Shown here: piece after piece, positions 6,933-16,900 of the stretch
Layout: each line of letters begins with the position of its first letter
Numbering within the stretch: the stretch's first letter is position 1
DNA from: Pseudochrobactrum saccharolyticum
Lineage (GTDB): Bacteria > Pseudomonadota > Alphaproteobacteria > Rhizobiales > Rhizobiaceae
DNA length: 64,000 nt
Direction: 5' to 3'
Assembly (NCBI RefSeq): GCF_008801715.1
Contig: NZ_VZPG01000004.1
Span: 1-64,000, forward strand
Program-made: the position numbers and the translations under genes
The notes under the pieces: model-generated
Databases searched by the model: none
Told to the model about the DNA's origin: nothing
The model's input: only the letters and a program-made list of their open reading frames with translations

Positions 6933-9900
6933 TCAGAACTGGATTTTCAAGCTGGCATTCAGACCATTTTGCGTGATGCCGGAACCGAATTGCCCCTGAT
7001 AGCTAACTCCAAGAACTGCATTCTTTTCAAGTTGGAAATCTAGTCCGGTCGAGATAAATGCGGTGTTACGACCAATAGCCATGCCATTGATAGTAAAAGC
7101 ATCAGATCCGGTGAAATTTGCTTTTGATGTTGGTGTCACATCGCCAAAAGCGTGTCGCCATGCAATGTCGGCACGTGCTTTAACCGGGATAACCCCTTGA
7201 TTAAGGTCGGCAGAGATCCGAAATCCGAGTGATGCCAACGCCGTATCCATTGTGGATTTATACATGTTCAAGGTTGCGCCATTACGGCCGTCTTCGCTGA
7301 ATTTATCTGCTCTCAAATGCACATACGCAAGATTGGCATAGGGTTCGATAGCGAATTGTTCTGTGGTTTGATGCTTGTAGCCGAGTTCTCCAAATATTTG
7401 GAACGTTCCCGCTTTATAATCTGCTGCTAGTTTATCTTCAAAGCCGGCGAAGGCGATACCACGGTTCATGTTAATATTATGCCATGTATAAGCAGCCCCC
7501 GAGCGGAATGCGAAAGTGCCTTGATTATGGGCCATTTCAGTACCAGCATAAGAGCCGATGGTATAATCGTCACTTTTGCCGGAAGACATGCGTTCATGAA
7601 TGCGGAACTTACTGTAGCTGTAACCAGCCAGTAAGCCAAACCGCCAATTATCCCAAACCTGTGCATCAATACCGGTCAGAAAACCGCCAATACTGTTTCT
7701 TGTTTTTGCCGTATTGTCGTTGCCGGATTGTGTTGTCCATTCACCAAGGCCATGCATCCAGAAATTCGGCTGATCCAGATAACCGATTGTTGTTTCAGCA
7801 ACGCCTGAAGACTTGGAAAAGCTTCGGGACAATTGATTATATACAGCTGTACGGGTGTATGCGCTGTTATTGATCAATGAGGATTGTATCGAGGCATATG
7901 CCTCACCTGAGAGTTGATCATAGGCCTGCCGGGCTTCTGTTTTATTCAAAAACAACATGTGATCGTATAAAATGCTTCCTGCGCCCTGACTTTCCAAGGC
8001 GGTTGCGGTGGCTGTTTGATTATGCGTAACAGCAATATCCGCAAAAGCTACATCTGAGCGGCTGGTTTCTAAAAAGACATTAGTGCTATCATAATCCAAG
8101 GCAAAATCGATGAATGGCGTTTGCGTAACCAAGCTGCCGCCCCAATTATCATAGGTACCGATAACACCGTCACGGGCTGTAAGTAACGTGTAGCGTCCAG
8201 CAGCAGTGCCACGTCCTGCGCCTTGGCGCACAAGCTCCAGTGAGCTATTGCTGCCCAATATAGCTGCACCATTGATGCTGATGTGATCAGTGCCATTAGC
8301 GGCTGACAGACCTGCAATATAGGTTGAGCCGCTTGATTGGAAGAAACTTCCATTAACCGTTAAAGTACCGATTGCATTGTCTGCAAAAATCGCACTGCCC
8401 GGAGAGATCTTGCCACCTTTTGCCAGTATTACATTGCCAACAGAGCCGCTGCCGGACAATTGGCCTGCCTGCGAGACATGGCTATCCGATGTAATACTTC
8501 CCTGTACTTCCAGGCCGCCGCCAACAATGTTGGTTGGTCCCTGATAAGTGTTTTGACCGCTAAGAACGAGAATACCATCGCCACGCTTGGTGAGATCACC
8601 TATGCCGGAAATGGAGTTTGACCAGATTGAAGAATAACCTTGTGTATCTACATCAAAAACACCAGCGTAACGAAAGGCCATTGGTCCATCAATGGCCGCG
8701 CCGAGATTGAGTAAGCCCTGTCCGAACTTGTCCTGATCTTCAAAACCGGTTTTAGTAGTGGTGGTTAAAATGGTTTCAATAGTCTGGCGGGCATTCATAT
8801 AGGGAAATGCTGAACGCACAACCGCCGCGGCGCCAGCAACATGTGGCGCTGCCATAGATGTGCCGTGTATGTATCGATAGCCATCATTCTCATCGCCTTG
8901 CGGCCAAGTGGAGTAAATCCCTCCCGAAATATTCTCACGTGTCATCGCTCCACCGGGAGCTGTTATACACCACTCCGCCGTATCACCACATTCATTGCTG
9001 TAAGGAGCGAGCTTGCCGTCGGAACCAACCGAAACGACCACAATCAATGACCCTTTGAGATCAGAGAAATCCGTATCCTCAAAGACGGGATCATTCGGAT
9101 CTATAAGACGATAGGTATTTGGGTTATTTAAATCAAAGTCATCAAGATCATCATCATCATCACCATCACCAAGAAAGCGAATTTTGCCACTATTGATATA
9201 ATCGCGGGTGATGAGCGGAAGCATGCCATTACCAATGGGCATGCTCGTATAAGCACCTGGTTGTTCTTGTCGAGAATTTCCGGCTGCAAAGACCATGACA
9301 ACATCTTCGTCTGCTGCATATTTCAGTACTTTATAGGTTTGCTCCAGATCGTCAAGAGTACTAATCATAAGTTGATAGTTTAATATTTGATAATTGGGGT
9401 TTGGGATGCCTTGCTCGAGATCCCGATTAGGATAAACATCGGGACCATAGCTACCATTAATGACTTTTGCCCCGTTTTTTACTGCATATGCTATAGCTTC
9501 ATCCGTCGGGTTAAAATCTTCATCGTCATTCTCAACTTCAACCGCGCGTAAGGGCATGAGTATGGAGTCATAGGCAACACCTTGCATGCCAAAGCCATTG
9601 CGGCCTGCACCAATAATGCCTGCGACATGATCGCCATGGCCGTTTAATGATCCCCTCTTTTTACGTGGGAAAACATCGCGGGCTGGTTGTTCGTCACCAA
9701 AGTTGTAATAGAAGGGCGAAACGCGACCGGCATATTCAGGGTGATTAACGTCTAAGCCAGTATCAATTACTGCTACGACCACACCTTTTCCGGTATATCC
9801 TTTAAGATAGGCGGGCAGGGCGTTGATCATATCAAGCCCCCAATTGGCGTGATATTCCGCATCAGCGGCTGGTGGAATGGCTTCGGCGTTTTGTGCATAG

Positions 9901-9980
9901 GCAAAGGTTGGGACAAAAGCTGGCGCTGCAAGTGCCGTGGTTAACGTCAGGTATTTTAAACCAACCTTTATAAGAGACAT
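6933..9980 (-). CDS. Subtilisin-like autotransporter serine protease
   Basis: The 1015-residue protein has a signal peptide (residues 1-30, cleaved near FAYA-Q), an S8 peptidase domain with Asp73 (VIDTG), His115 (HGDH), Asn235 (AAGN) and Ser375 (GTSMAAP), and one passenger-associated strand repeat near residue 475 (GILVLSGQNTYQG). It ends in an autotransporter beta-barrel of about 280 residues with terminal Phe. It should be secreted through its own barrel and act as a surface or released protease. Between Asn235 and Ser375 lies an Asp-rich insertion (residues 272-285). The usual HGTH is HGDH here. The ATG at 9980 was chosen over an in-frame GTG at 9989 because GAGGAAG is better spaced. The barrel resembles those of the two flanking autotransporters. 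Box 2 lies 98 bases upstream. Confidence 0.92.
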   Translation of the reverse strand: MSLIKVGLKYLTLTTALAAPAFVPTFAYAQNAEAIPPAADAEYHANWGLDMINALPAYLKGYTGKGVVVAVIDTGLDVNHPEYAGRVSPFYYNFGDEQPARDVFPRKKRGSLNGHGDHVAGIIGAGRNGFGMQGVAYDSILMPLRAVEVENDDEDFNPTDEAIAYAVKNGAKVINGSYGPDVYPNRDLEQGIPNPNYQILNYQLMISTLDDLEQTYKVLKYAADEDVVMVFAAGNSRQEQPGAYTSMPIGNGMLPLITRDYINSGKIRFLGDGDDDDDLDDFDLNNPNTYRLIDPNDPVFEDTDFSDLKGSLIVVVSVGSDGKLAPYSNECGDTAEWCITAPGGAMTRENISGGIYSTWPQGDENDGYRYIHGTSMAAPHVAGAAAVVRSAFPYMNARQTIETILTTTTKTGFEDQDKFGQGLLNLGAAIDGPMAFRYAGVFDVDTQGYSSIWSNSISGIGDLTKRGDGILVLSGQNTYQGPTNIVGGGLEVQGSITSDSHVSQAGQLSGSGSVGNVILAKGGKISPGSAIFADNAIGTLTVNGSFFQSSGSTYIAGLSAANGTDHISINGAAILGSNSSLELVRQGAGRGTAAGRYTLLTARDGVIGTYDNWGGSLVTQTPFIDFALDYDSTNVFLETSRSDVAFADIAVTHNQTATATALESQGAGSILYDHMLFLNKTEARQAYDQLSGEAYASIQSSLINNSAYTRTAVYNQLSRSFSKSSGVAETTIGYLDQPNFWMHGLGEWTTQSGNDNTAKTRNSIGGFLTGIDAQVWDNWRFGLLAGYSYSKFRIHERMSSGKSDDYTIGSYAGTEMAHNQGTFAFRSGAAYTWHNINMNRGIAFAGFEDKLAADYKAGTFQIFGELGYKHQTTEQFAIEPYANLAYVHLRADKFSEDGRNGATLNMYKSTMDTALASLGFRISADLNQGVIPVKARADIAWRHAFGDVTPTSKANFTGSDAFTINGMAIGRNTAFISTGLDFQLEKNAVLGVSYQGQFGSGITQNGLNASLKIQF

Positions 9981-10078
9981 AACTTCCACTTCCTCTAAGA
10001 AAAAGATATTCCGCGATATTTTTTTGCAGAATGAACATTGAATTTAAGAATGTTAATCATCACGCATGGTCAATAGAT

Positions 10079-10095
10079 ATCCCTGAAAACTGGTA
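10079..10095 (-). promoter_or_regulatory. 17-bp regulatory box 2 (upstream of subtilisin autotransporter)
   Basis: An exact copy of TACCAGTTTTCAGGGAT, read on the minus strand toward the gene that starts at 9980, 98 bases away. It faces away from box 3, which lies 69 bases to the right. Both sit in a very AT-rich segment suited to divergent promoters. Confidence 0.65.
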
Positions 10096-10164
10096 TATTG
10101 GTTTTATAATCATTATTTGTAATTATTTATTCTGTATTTATCCTCTTATTAATTATTGTAAAAC

Positions 10165-10181
10165 TACCAGTTTTCAGGGAT
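10165..10181 (+). promoter_or_regulatory. 17-bp regulatory box 3 (upstream of autotransporter remnant and tricorn gene)
   Basis: An exact copy of TACCAGTTTTCAGGGAT on the plus strand. The match to box 4 extends 7 bases further 5' (GTAAAAC). The reading direction is toward the decayed autotransporter and the intact tricorn-type gene at 10563. It presumably once drove the lost autotransporter and may now drive the protease. Confidence 0.6.
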
Positions 10182-10346
10182 ATTTTTGCAGGAAATATAG
10201 TGTTATAAATAATACTAGAAGTTCTCACATTCGTTTCGACGTGTCGTAGTCGATAGTTAAGCTGAAACTGTAGTATATGAGGGAAAAGCCTCGAGATTGA
10301 TCGCGGTGATGGATCTTTCTATACTTGACGCTTTAACCATTAGAAA

Positions 10347-10551
10347 AATTCTGCGCCTTCTGCCAATCTTGCCAATGTCAGAACAGTTAGTTTTACAAAA
10401 ACAGGCAGTAATTGTGCAGCAATTTGTGAGAAATCAGAGGTAGTGAATGCTTCATTGTCGACACTTGGTATGGGTGTTTCAACGAATGGGGCAGTTTGGT
10501 TCTGGTATCACTAAATATGGCGTGAATGAAAATTTCAGCCTGAAATTCTGA
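10347..10551 (+). pseudogene. Autotransporter beta-barrel remnant
   Basis: Short blocks of the autotransporter barrel can be read in order. SANLANVRTVSFTKTGSN corresponds to the YANLAYVNVRTDSFTETGHN region of the 13962 gene, then comes SLSTLGM, then after an internal deletion GQFGSGITKYGVNENFSLKF and a stop. The final 21 codons are intact and end in Phe. The stop TGA overlaps an ATG at 10551, just before the tricorn-type gene. This is the debris of a third (or fourth) autotransporter gene whose upstream part has been deleted. Confidence 0.85.
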
Positions 10552-10562
10552 TGGAGACGGTC

Positions 10563-13500
10563 ATGATAATGCAAAAATTCGTAATTTTTACTGCATTACT
10601 AACCCTGACCGTGATTGCCCCCAATCAAACAAAAGCCGATTTTGACGGTGAGCCGGCGCGCTGGATTCAAAAGCCGGCGCTATCACCAGATGGCAAACTG
10701 ATTGCCTTCACCCATCGCGGTCAGGTTTTTCTGACGGATAATGATGGCGGGTTGTCAGTCGCAGTTTCACCGGCCAATGCTTATAGTCATAGTGTTGTCT
10801 GGGCTCCGGATTCTCAGCGGCTGGCTTTTGCTTCAGATGTGAACGGCAATGATGATGTTTATCTGGCTGATTTTTCGGGAAAATTGCAGCGCATGACCTA
10901 TTCATCGGCGAGAGAAGTACCGACGAGTTTTTCTCCTGATGGTAAAAGCGTACTTTATACGGCTCTTCGGCTAGGAGATGCACAACGCAGTGTGCAGGGG
11001 GCTGCAAGTTGGAAGCCCCAGCTTTACGCCGTAAATATTGCCGGCGGGCGCGAGTCACTGGTGCTGCCAAATTTTGCGCTTGAAGCCAGTTGGAATCCGA
11101 ATGCTACCAAGTTGGTTTATAGTTATGATCCGTCAGGTGACCCCATAGAGCGCCAGCACAGAGTTGCGGCAAATGCCCGTCAATTATGGAGCTATGAGCG
11201 GGCTAGCGACAAATATGAGCGTTTTTTTGCTGTTGATGGCATTGATCGGCTTGATCCGCATTGGAGTGCAGATGGTCAATCGCTTTATTATCTGTCTGAA
11301 GCTTCCGGCTGGCTAAATGTCTGGAAGCTAAATCTAGAAAATAAGCGCGAAGAGCAGCTCACCCATTTCGAGGGCTCTCCGGTGCGCGACCTAACCGTTG
11401 CTGATAACAATACAATTGCCTTTTCTTTCAATGGTCAGGTCCATACGCTCGCAGCGGGTGCGGATAAAGCAGAGCTGGTTGATATCAATACGCTGGAACA
11501 GGGGATGAACCATCTCGTGAATTATCAAGCGTTGAGCAGTCAGAATTTTCAAAGCTCTCCCGATGGGCAGTATTTTGCACTGATAATCAATGCAGATGTT
11601 TTTCTTATTGATTTGAAAGGTAATTACCGGCAACTGACTAAAACAGCAGGCGAGGAACGCGATATTGTTTTCTCACCTGATGGTCGTATGCTAGCCTATG
11701 CGGCAATGCGCGATCATAAATGGGGCATTTATGGCATTGATCTTTCTGAAGATCAGGCAAATGGCAAGCTTGGCCTGACCTACGATGAAGTTCCGCTTGT
11801 TGTGTCTGCCAATAGTGATGCTCTCGATCCTAAATTCTCCCCTGATGGGAGTAAATTGGCTTTTTGGTCGGATCGTCGCGAGATCAAAGTCTTGGATCTG
11901 ACCAGCAGAGAGATTGCCACGCTGTATCAGCCGACAGATTATAACTCGGATTACTTTGATAGAAATGGTGAGTTCAGCTGGTCTCCGACCTCAAAAGATT
12001 TACTTGTTCCATGGCGTAGTATTGATGGATCAGGATTGAATCGTGTTGCAATCGTTCCCGCTAATGGCAGTGCCCCGATGCGCCCCCTGGCACTGGCTGT
12101 CCCTAATTTTTATGATGGCTTGTGGAGTGCGGATGGCACACAAATTATTGGTTTAACGACGCTTTATACTGCACGCAGCGCTGATAATCGCCATCAGAAT
12201 TCGCGCTTCGATCTTTATCGCGCCTTTTTGTCTGGGCAGTCACGGCAGGATTTTCTGGCAAATGCCAAGGATGAAACCGATCCGAATGATGGGGAGCAAC
12301 TGCTCACCCAATATACGCCGGATCGTCAGCGCAGCTTTTTGCTTGAAGAGCGCTTGACCAGTAACTTGCCAAAAATGGAATTGCTGGCCACAGCACCGGA
12401 TGGTAAAAATTTGCTGGGTTTTTCGGCAATAGATGAGGGGCTGTCGGTGAATTTGATAGGCCTTGAGAATGGTGATATACAGGAAGTTACAACAATTCCG
12501 GTGGCTAATCCTTTAGAGATACAATTCATCCGCCACAACCCTGCTATACAAACAGTTGATATTAAAACACCCACGCATATCATCCGAAGCTCTATAGAGG
12601 ATCCGGCGCAGAGGGTGGAAATACCGCTTAAAATCTTGTTCAGCCGAAATGAAAATGCTGCGTTGAACGCCGCCTTTGAACAGGCTTGGGCTGATATTAA
12701 TGACCGTTATTATGATGCGGCACATGAAAACCGTGACTGGCAGCAGATCGGTGCCAAATACCGAGCTTATCTGCCCTCTATTGCCGGACCGCGTGATCTT
12801 GAACGTCTACTGGCCGCCATGTTTGGCGAACTGTCAGCTTCGCATCTCTTTACGGATATGACGGCACCTGATCCTGCCCTTGTTGGAATGGGAACACAGA
12901 ATGATGCTTTGGGGATTTATCTGGATAATGATTACAACGGTGCAGGGCGCAAAATCGCCGCCATCCTGCCCGGCGGACCGTTAGATCGGCAAAAACTAAA
13001 TATTGGTGCAGGTGATATCATCACCTCGATTAACGGACAGCTAGTTCCGGAGGCTGGTGGTATTGACCGTTTGCTTGATATCAATGCGGGACGGCAGGTC
13101 GTTATTGGTGTAGCGGATAACAGTGATAATGGCGAGCGTCTTATTGAGGTTACCCCCATCCATTGGCGTGACGAATTGATTTTGGCCAGTAAAAATCTGA
13201 GCGATAATCGCCGTGCTATAGTCAGTAAGCTTTCTCGCCAGTGTATTGTCTATCAGTCTCTGGATGCGATGGATAATGACAATTACCTGTCGTTACTCGG
13301 TGCTTTGCTGTCACAACGAGGTCTTGCGAAAGCTGCCCTGATAGATGTTCGATCCAATACTGGTGGTAACTTGACACGTGAATTGATCACGCTGCTCAGT
13401 GGTACACCAGCCTTCAGCTACGGAGTAGATGACCGTCCTCGTGAAGACGGCCCTGACAATGTCTGGCTCTGGCCAAGTGCAGTATTGGTTGACAGTTTCA

Positions 13501-13820
13501 GTTATTCTGATGGGTCAATTTTTCCGCAAGCCTATCAGGATCGTAAACTTGGCAAAGTGATTGGCGATGTGCTCCTCAATACGGGTACCGCAGTAACTAC
13601 CGTCAACAGCAAAATCGTACCCGGACTGCAATATAGATTTCCGGTTTTGCCTTATCGGCATGCTGACGGGCGCAAATATGAAAATGGTATCATTACACCG
13701 GATATCGTCGTGGAATTCGATCCAAACCGCTACAGTATGACGTCTGATCCGCAATTGGAGGCGGCAGTGGCATCATTGATGCAAGACATCGGTGCTGACA
13801 GCGATTGCCGGGATAACTAG
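10563..13820 (+). CDS. Secreted tricorn-type protease (S41 family)
   Basis: The 1085-residue protein has a signal peptide (residues 1-23, ending TKA), N-terminal beta-propeller blades with TolB/WD40-like repeats (LSPDGKLIAF, SFSPDGKSVLY, FSPDGSKLAFWSD), a C1 helical domain, a PDZ domain (near residues 780-860) and a C-terminal S41 domain. The archaeal tricorn tetrad Ser745-His746-Ser965-Glu1023 appears to be matched by Ser760-His761 (ELSASHLF), Ser982 (SYSDGS) and Glu1040 (KYENG). The Ser-to-Glu spacing of 58 is exactly conserved. The enzyme should degrade peptides, here in the periplasm rather than the cytoplasm. The ATG at 10563 has GGAG six bases upstream; 10551 is a poorer alternative. 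It follows an autotransporter remnant and box 3, and may trim peptides produced by the neighbouring surface proteases. Confidence 0.88.
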   Translation: MIMQKFVIFTALLTLTVIAPNQTKADFDGEPARWIQKPALSPDGKLIAFTHRGQVFLTDNDGGLSVAVSPANAYSHSVVWAPDSQRLAFASDVNGNDDVYLADFSGKLQRMTYSSAREVPTSFSPDGKSVLYTALRLGDAQRSVQGAASWKPQLYAVNIAGGRESLVLPNFALEASWNPNATKLVYSYDPSGDPIERQHRVAANARQLWSYERASDKYERFFAVDGIDRLDPHWSADGQSLYYLSEASGWLNVWKLNLENKREEQLTHFEGSPVRDLTVADNNTIAFSFNGQVHTLAAGADKAELVDINTLEQGMNHLVNYQALSSQNFQSSPDGQYFALIINADVFLIDLKGNYRQLTKTAGEERDIVFSPDGRMLAYAAMRDHKWGIYGIDLSEDQANGKLGLTYDEVPLVVSANSDALDPKFSPDGSKLAFWSDRREIKVLDLTSREIATLYQPTDYNSDYFDRNGEFSWSPTSKDLLVPWRSIDGSGLNRVAIVPANGSAPMRPLALAVPNFYDGLWSADGTQIIGLTTLYTARSADNRHQNSRFDLYRAFLSGQSRQDFLANAKDETDPNDGEQLLTQYTPDRQRSFLLEERLTSNLPKMELLATAPDGKNLLGFSAIDEGLSVNLIGLENGDIQEVTTIPVANPLEIQFIRHNPAIQTVDIKTPTHIIRSSIEDPAQRVEIPLKILFSRNENAALNAAFEQAWADINDRYYDAAHENRDWQQIGAKYRAYLPSIAGPRDLERLLAAMFGELSASHLFTDMTAPDPALVGMGTQNDALGIYLDNDYNGAGRKIAAILPGGPLDRQKLNIGAGDIITSINGQLVPEAGGIDRLLDINAGRQVVIGVADNSDNGERLIEVTPIHWRDELILASKNLSDNRRAIVSKLSRQCIVYQSLDAMDNDNYLSLLGALLSQRGLAKAALIDVRSNTGGNLTRELITLLSGTPAFSYGVDDRPREDGPDNVWLWPSAVLVDSFSYSDGSIFPQAYQDRKLGKVIGDVLLNTGTAVTTVNSKIVPGLQYRFPVLPYRHADGRKYENGIITPDIVVEFDPNRYSMTSDPQLEAAVASLMQDIGADSDCRDN

Positions 13821-13852
13821 CTATCACTTGAAAACACTTTTTATAGTAAAAC

Positions 13853-13869
13853 TACCAGTTTTCAGGGAT
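13853..13869 (+). promoter_or_regulatory. 17-bp regulatory box 4 (upstream of metalloprotease-like autotransporter)
   Basis: An exact copy of TACCAGTTTTCAGGGAT, ending 92 bases before the start codon at 13962. Five bases after it lies TACAAT (13875-13880), a plausible -10 element. The box would therefore overlap the -35 region, as expected for a class II activator site. Confidence 0.65.
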
Positions 13870-13961
13870 GGATTTACAATAAAAATGACGACATAGATTA
13901 GAATAAGACACTCTGTCTAAGACAATGTCATGCTGGGAATGCAGCATTTGAGGGGAAAGCA

Positions 13962-16900
13962 ATGACATCCAGACTGATCGACAAACTGACCATGTCAACT
14001 TGTCTGGCCACAGGTGCTCTCTATGGGGCAATGATTAATCCTGCAGTTGCGATAACCACGCATGTGGTCAATGACCCGCAAGGCACGCCCTTTATTCAAT
14101 TGCGGTTTTTCGATGTGGGGGATGGTGATTTTGATGTTAATAATCAGTCGACTTGGAACATCACTGATATATATAAAAATCAGATTATTAACGCGACAGG
14201 CTATTGGTCGGAAATTATAAAACTTGTACCAGGTGAAAATCCTGCAATTATTAATGTGGGTACTAATACAGCCGATTGGGGCGCGGCGGCTTCAAGTCCG
14301 AATGCGACTATGCAAAATGGTTCCCCCACAACTGTGCAAGCAGCATTGACCAATCAGTATTATACGAACCTGACGAATGGGGCGCATGGTTATATTGTGG
14401 TTGCGAATAAAGTCGGGACTGAGGATTGGTCACAAGCTCCATATACGCCGTCTCATATTGCGCTGACAGCTGAAACATCACTCGGCACAGTGCTTATTCA
14501 TGAAATCGGCCATGCTCTTGGTATAGCTGCGAATGCTTTTAGCTTTTTCGATGATGATAACGGTGTTCAAATCGCAGGATTTGGCGGTGGATTTGATGCT
14601 TGGAGCACGCATTTACGTGACGATAATGATAATGCAGCAAGACCAAATCAATGGATAAACTGCAATGGCTGTTGGCTTCCTCCCGCAGCAATTGCTGATG
14701 CCTTTGATGTCCGTAAAGATCAGGCCTATTTTACCGGCGCCCATGTGAGCGAGGTACTGAACGGGGCGATGAAGGGGCTGCCTATGCGTGTTGCCACGGA
14801 TTACGGGCCCTATGATTCCCCTTTATTCGGCCATATCGAACTTAAAAACAGTTTGATGAGCCATCAGCTATATCGCAATTATAGCACGCTGATGGAAGCA
14901 GAGCTCGCAGCTTTACAAGATATTGGTTACACAATCGACCGACGTAATTTCTATGGGCATTCTGTTTACGGCAACGGACTGACCATCATCAATAATAACC
15001 CGTATTTTGGACGGAATGCGGAAGGCACAGCCTATATCAATAATACATATAATACTGCCACTTTGGGCTTGGGACTTCATGTCTATGGCAGTCATAATAC
15101 TATCACCCAGAATGCCGATTTACTGTCCGTCGGGTCTGGCGGCGGTGGCATCCGTGTCGATGGCGCAGCCAATAATCTGATTGTTGCCCCTGATGTGAGG
15201 GTTCATGCCAATGGTGCGAATGGCCGTGGCATCATGTTTGCTTATGGTAAAGATCACACATTAACCCATCGTGGTGATGTGCAAGCAATGGGTGAAAATG
15301 GTATCGCGGTCAGCTTTGATTTTGGTCATAACTCGCGTGGTGACGGAACGGGCTATCGTGGCTCTTATATTCTGGAACTTGATGACAGAGTGGAGGATCA
15401 GCGCGCCGCTATTACTGAGGAACTGAATGGCCCACTTGTTTCAAGTTTCGATCTGACCGGCCGTGTTGCAGGTAACAAGGCTGCCATTTTCATGTCAGAA
15501 AATGCCTTGGTGGGACAGATCAATGTCATGCAGGGGGCGAGCATTTTCGGGGATATTATCTCTGATTATTATCAAACAAATGAAGATGGCCATCTGCGTT
15601 TGACGGAGCTGAGTTTCGGTTTGAAGGCTGATGCACAAGGGAATTCGACTGGCACAGCTGATACGGATTTCAGACTGGCTTACGGTGGCAATATCAAGGG
15701 CAAGAATATTTCGCTGCATCTTAATGGCGGCACGACACTGTTGACTGGCAACCATCAAGTCTTTGATGTCGGTGTGGCGCAAGCAGCAACGCTTTCCGGT
15801 CAAGGGATTTACCAGATAGATGCAGCCCAGCAGTTCCGCAATAGCGGGATATTAAATCCTTCTGTTGCTGGAGCAGCAATCACCATTGACGGAAATTATG
15901 CTCAGTCAGCTACCGGCACCTTGCAACTCGCATTCAATGATCAGTCTGACATCAGCAGCCTAATTGTAAACGGTAGTGCTGGTCTTAATGGCACGATCAG
16001 CTTTGCACCTGATCTGGGTTATTATCGCGATGGTTTCACCGTCACTTCAAACGAGTGGTTACAAGTGGACGCAATGAGTGGTAACTTCACAAATGCTAAC
16101 ACCACATTGACCTCGCCGACACTTAACGCGAGTGCGACAGATAATGGTAATCTGTCTTATACCGTATCATTGAGCCGTGATGCGAATGCCTATTCGCAAT
16201 ATGCGGGAGATAGTGAAGACCGTGAAGTTGGCGCTGCATTGGATAGTCTCGCCAATAATGCTGCGACAGAGTTTAAACCATTGTTCGCAGCACTGGATTT
16301 TTCTGAATCTGACGGCTCAACTGTTCGCTCAAGCCTGCCGCAACTAAGTGGTGAGGCCTATGCATCCGCAAGTGGCGTTTTGCTCAATGCCAGTGGCATC
16401 ACCCGGTCATCGGTCAATAATCGCCTGTCTCAGGCATTTGGCGGTACACCGGTTAATCCGGTGTCTGTGATGGCCTATGGTCCGGCAGCTAAAACCAGTC
16501 AGGCAGGCAATGCCATTGATCATGTTGCTCCGGTTAATGCTGATGATCTTCAGCGCTATGCCGCATGGGGGGCAGCATTCGGCAGTTGGGCCACACAATC
16601 TGCTACAGATAATGCCGCACGCACCAAGTCGACCATTGGTGGGTTCATCACCGGTATTGACGGTGATGTTTATAATAATTGGCGACTTGGCATTATGGCC
16701 GGATACAGCCGTTCAACTTTTAAAACACCAAGCCTTTCTTCATCCGGCTCCAGCGATAATTACACGCTTGGTGCTTATGCGGGCACTGAATGGGCGACCG
16801 GCCAAGGTTCCATCGGTTTCCGCTCAGGGCTTTCCTATTCCTGGCACAATATCGAGATGAGCCGCTCGGTTGCTTTCAATGGCTATTCCGACAAGCTGTC

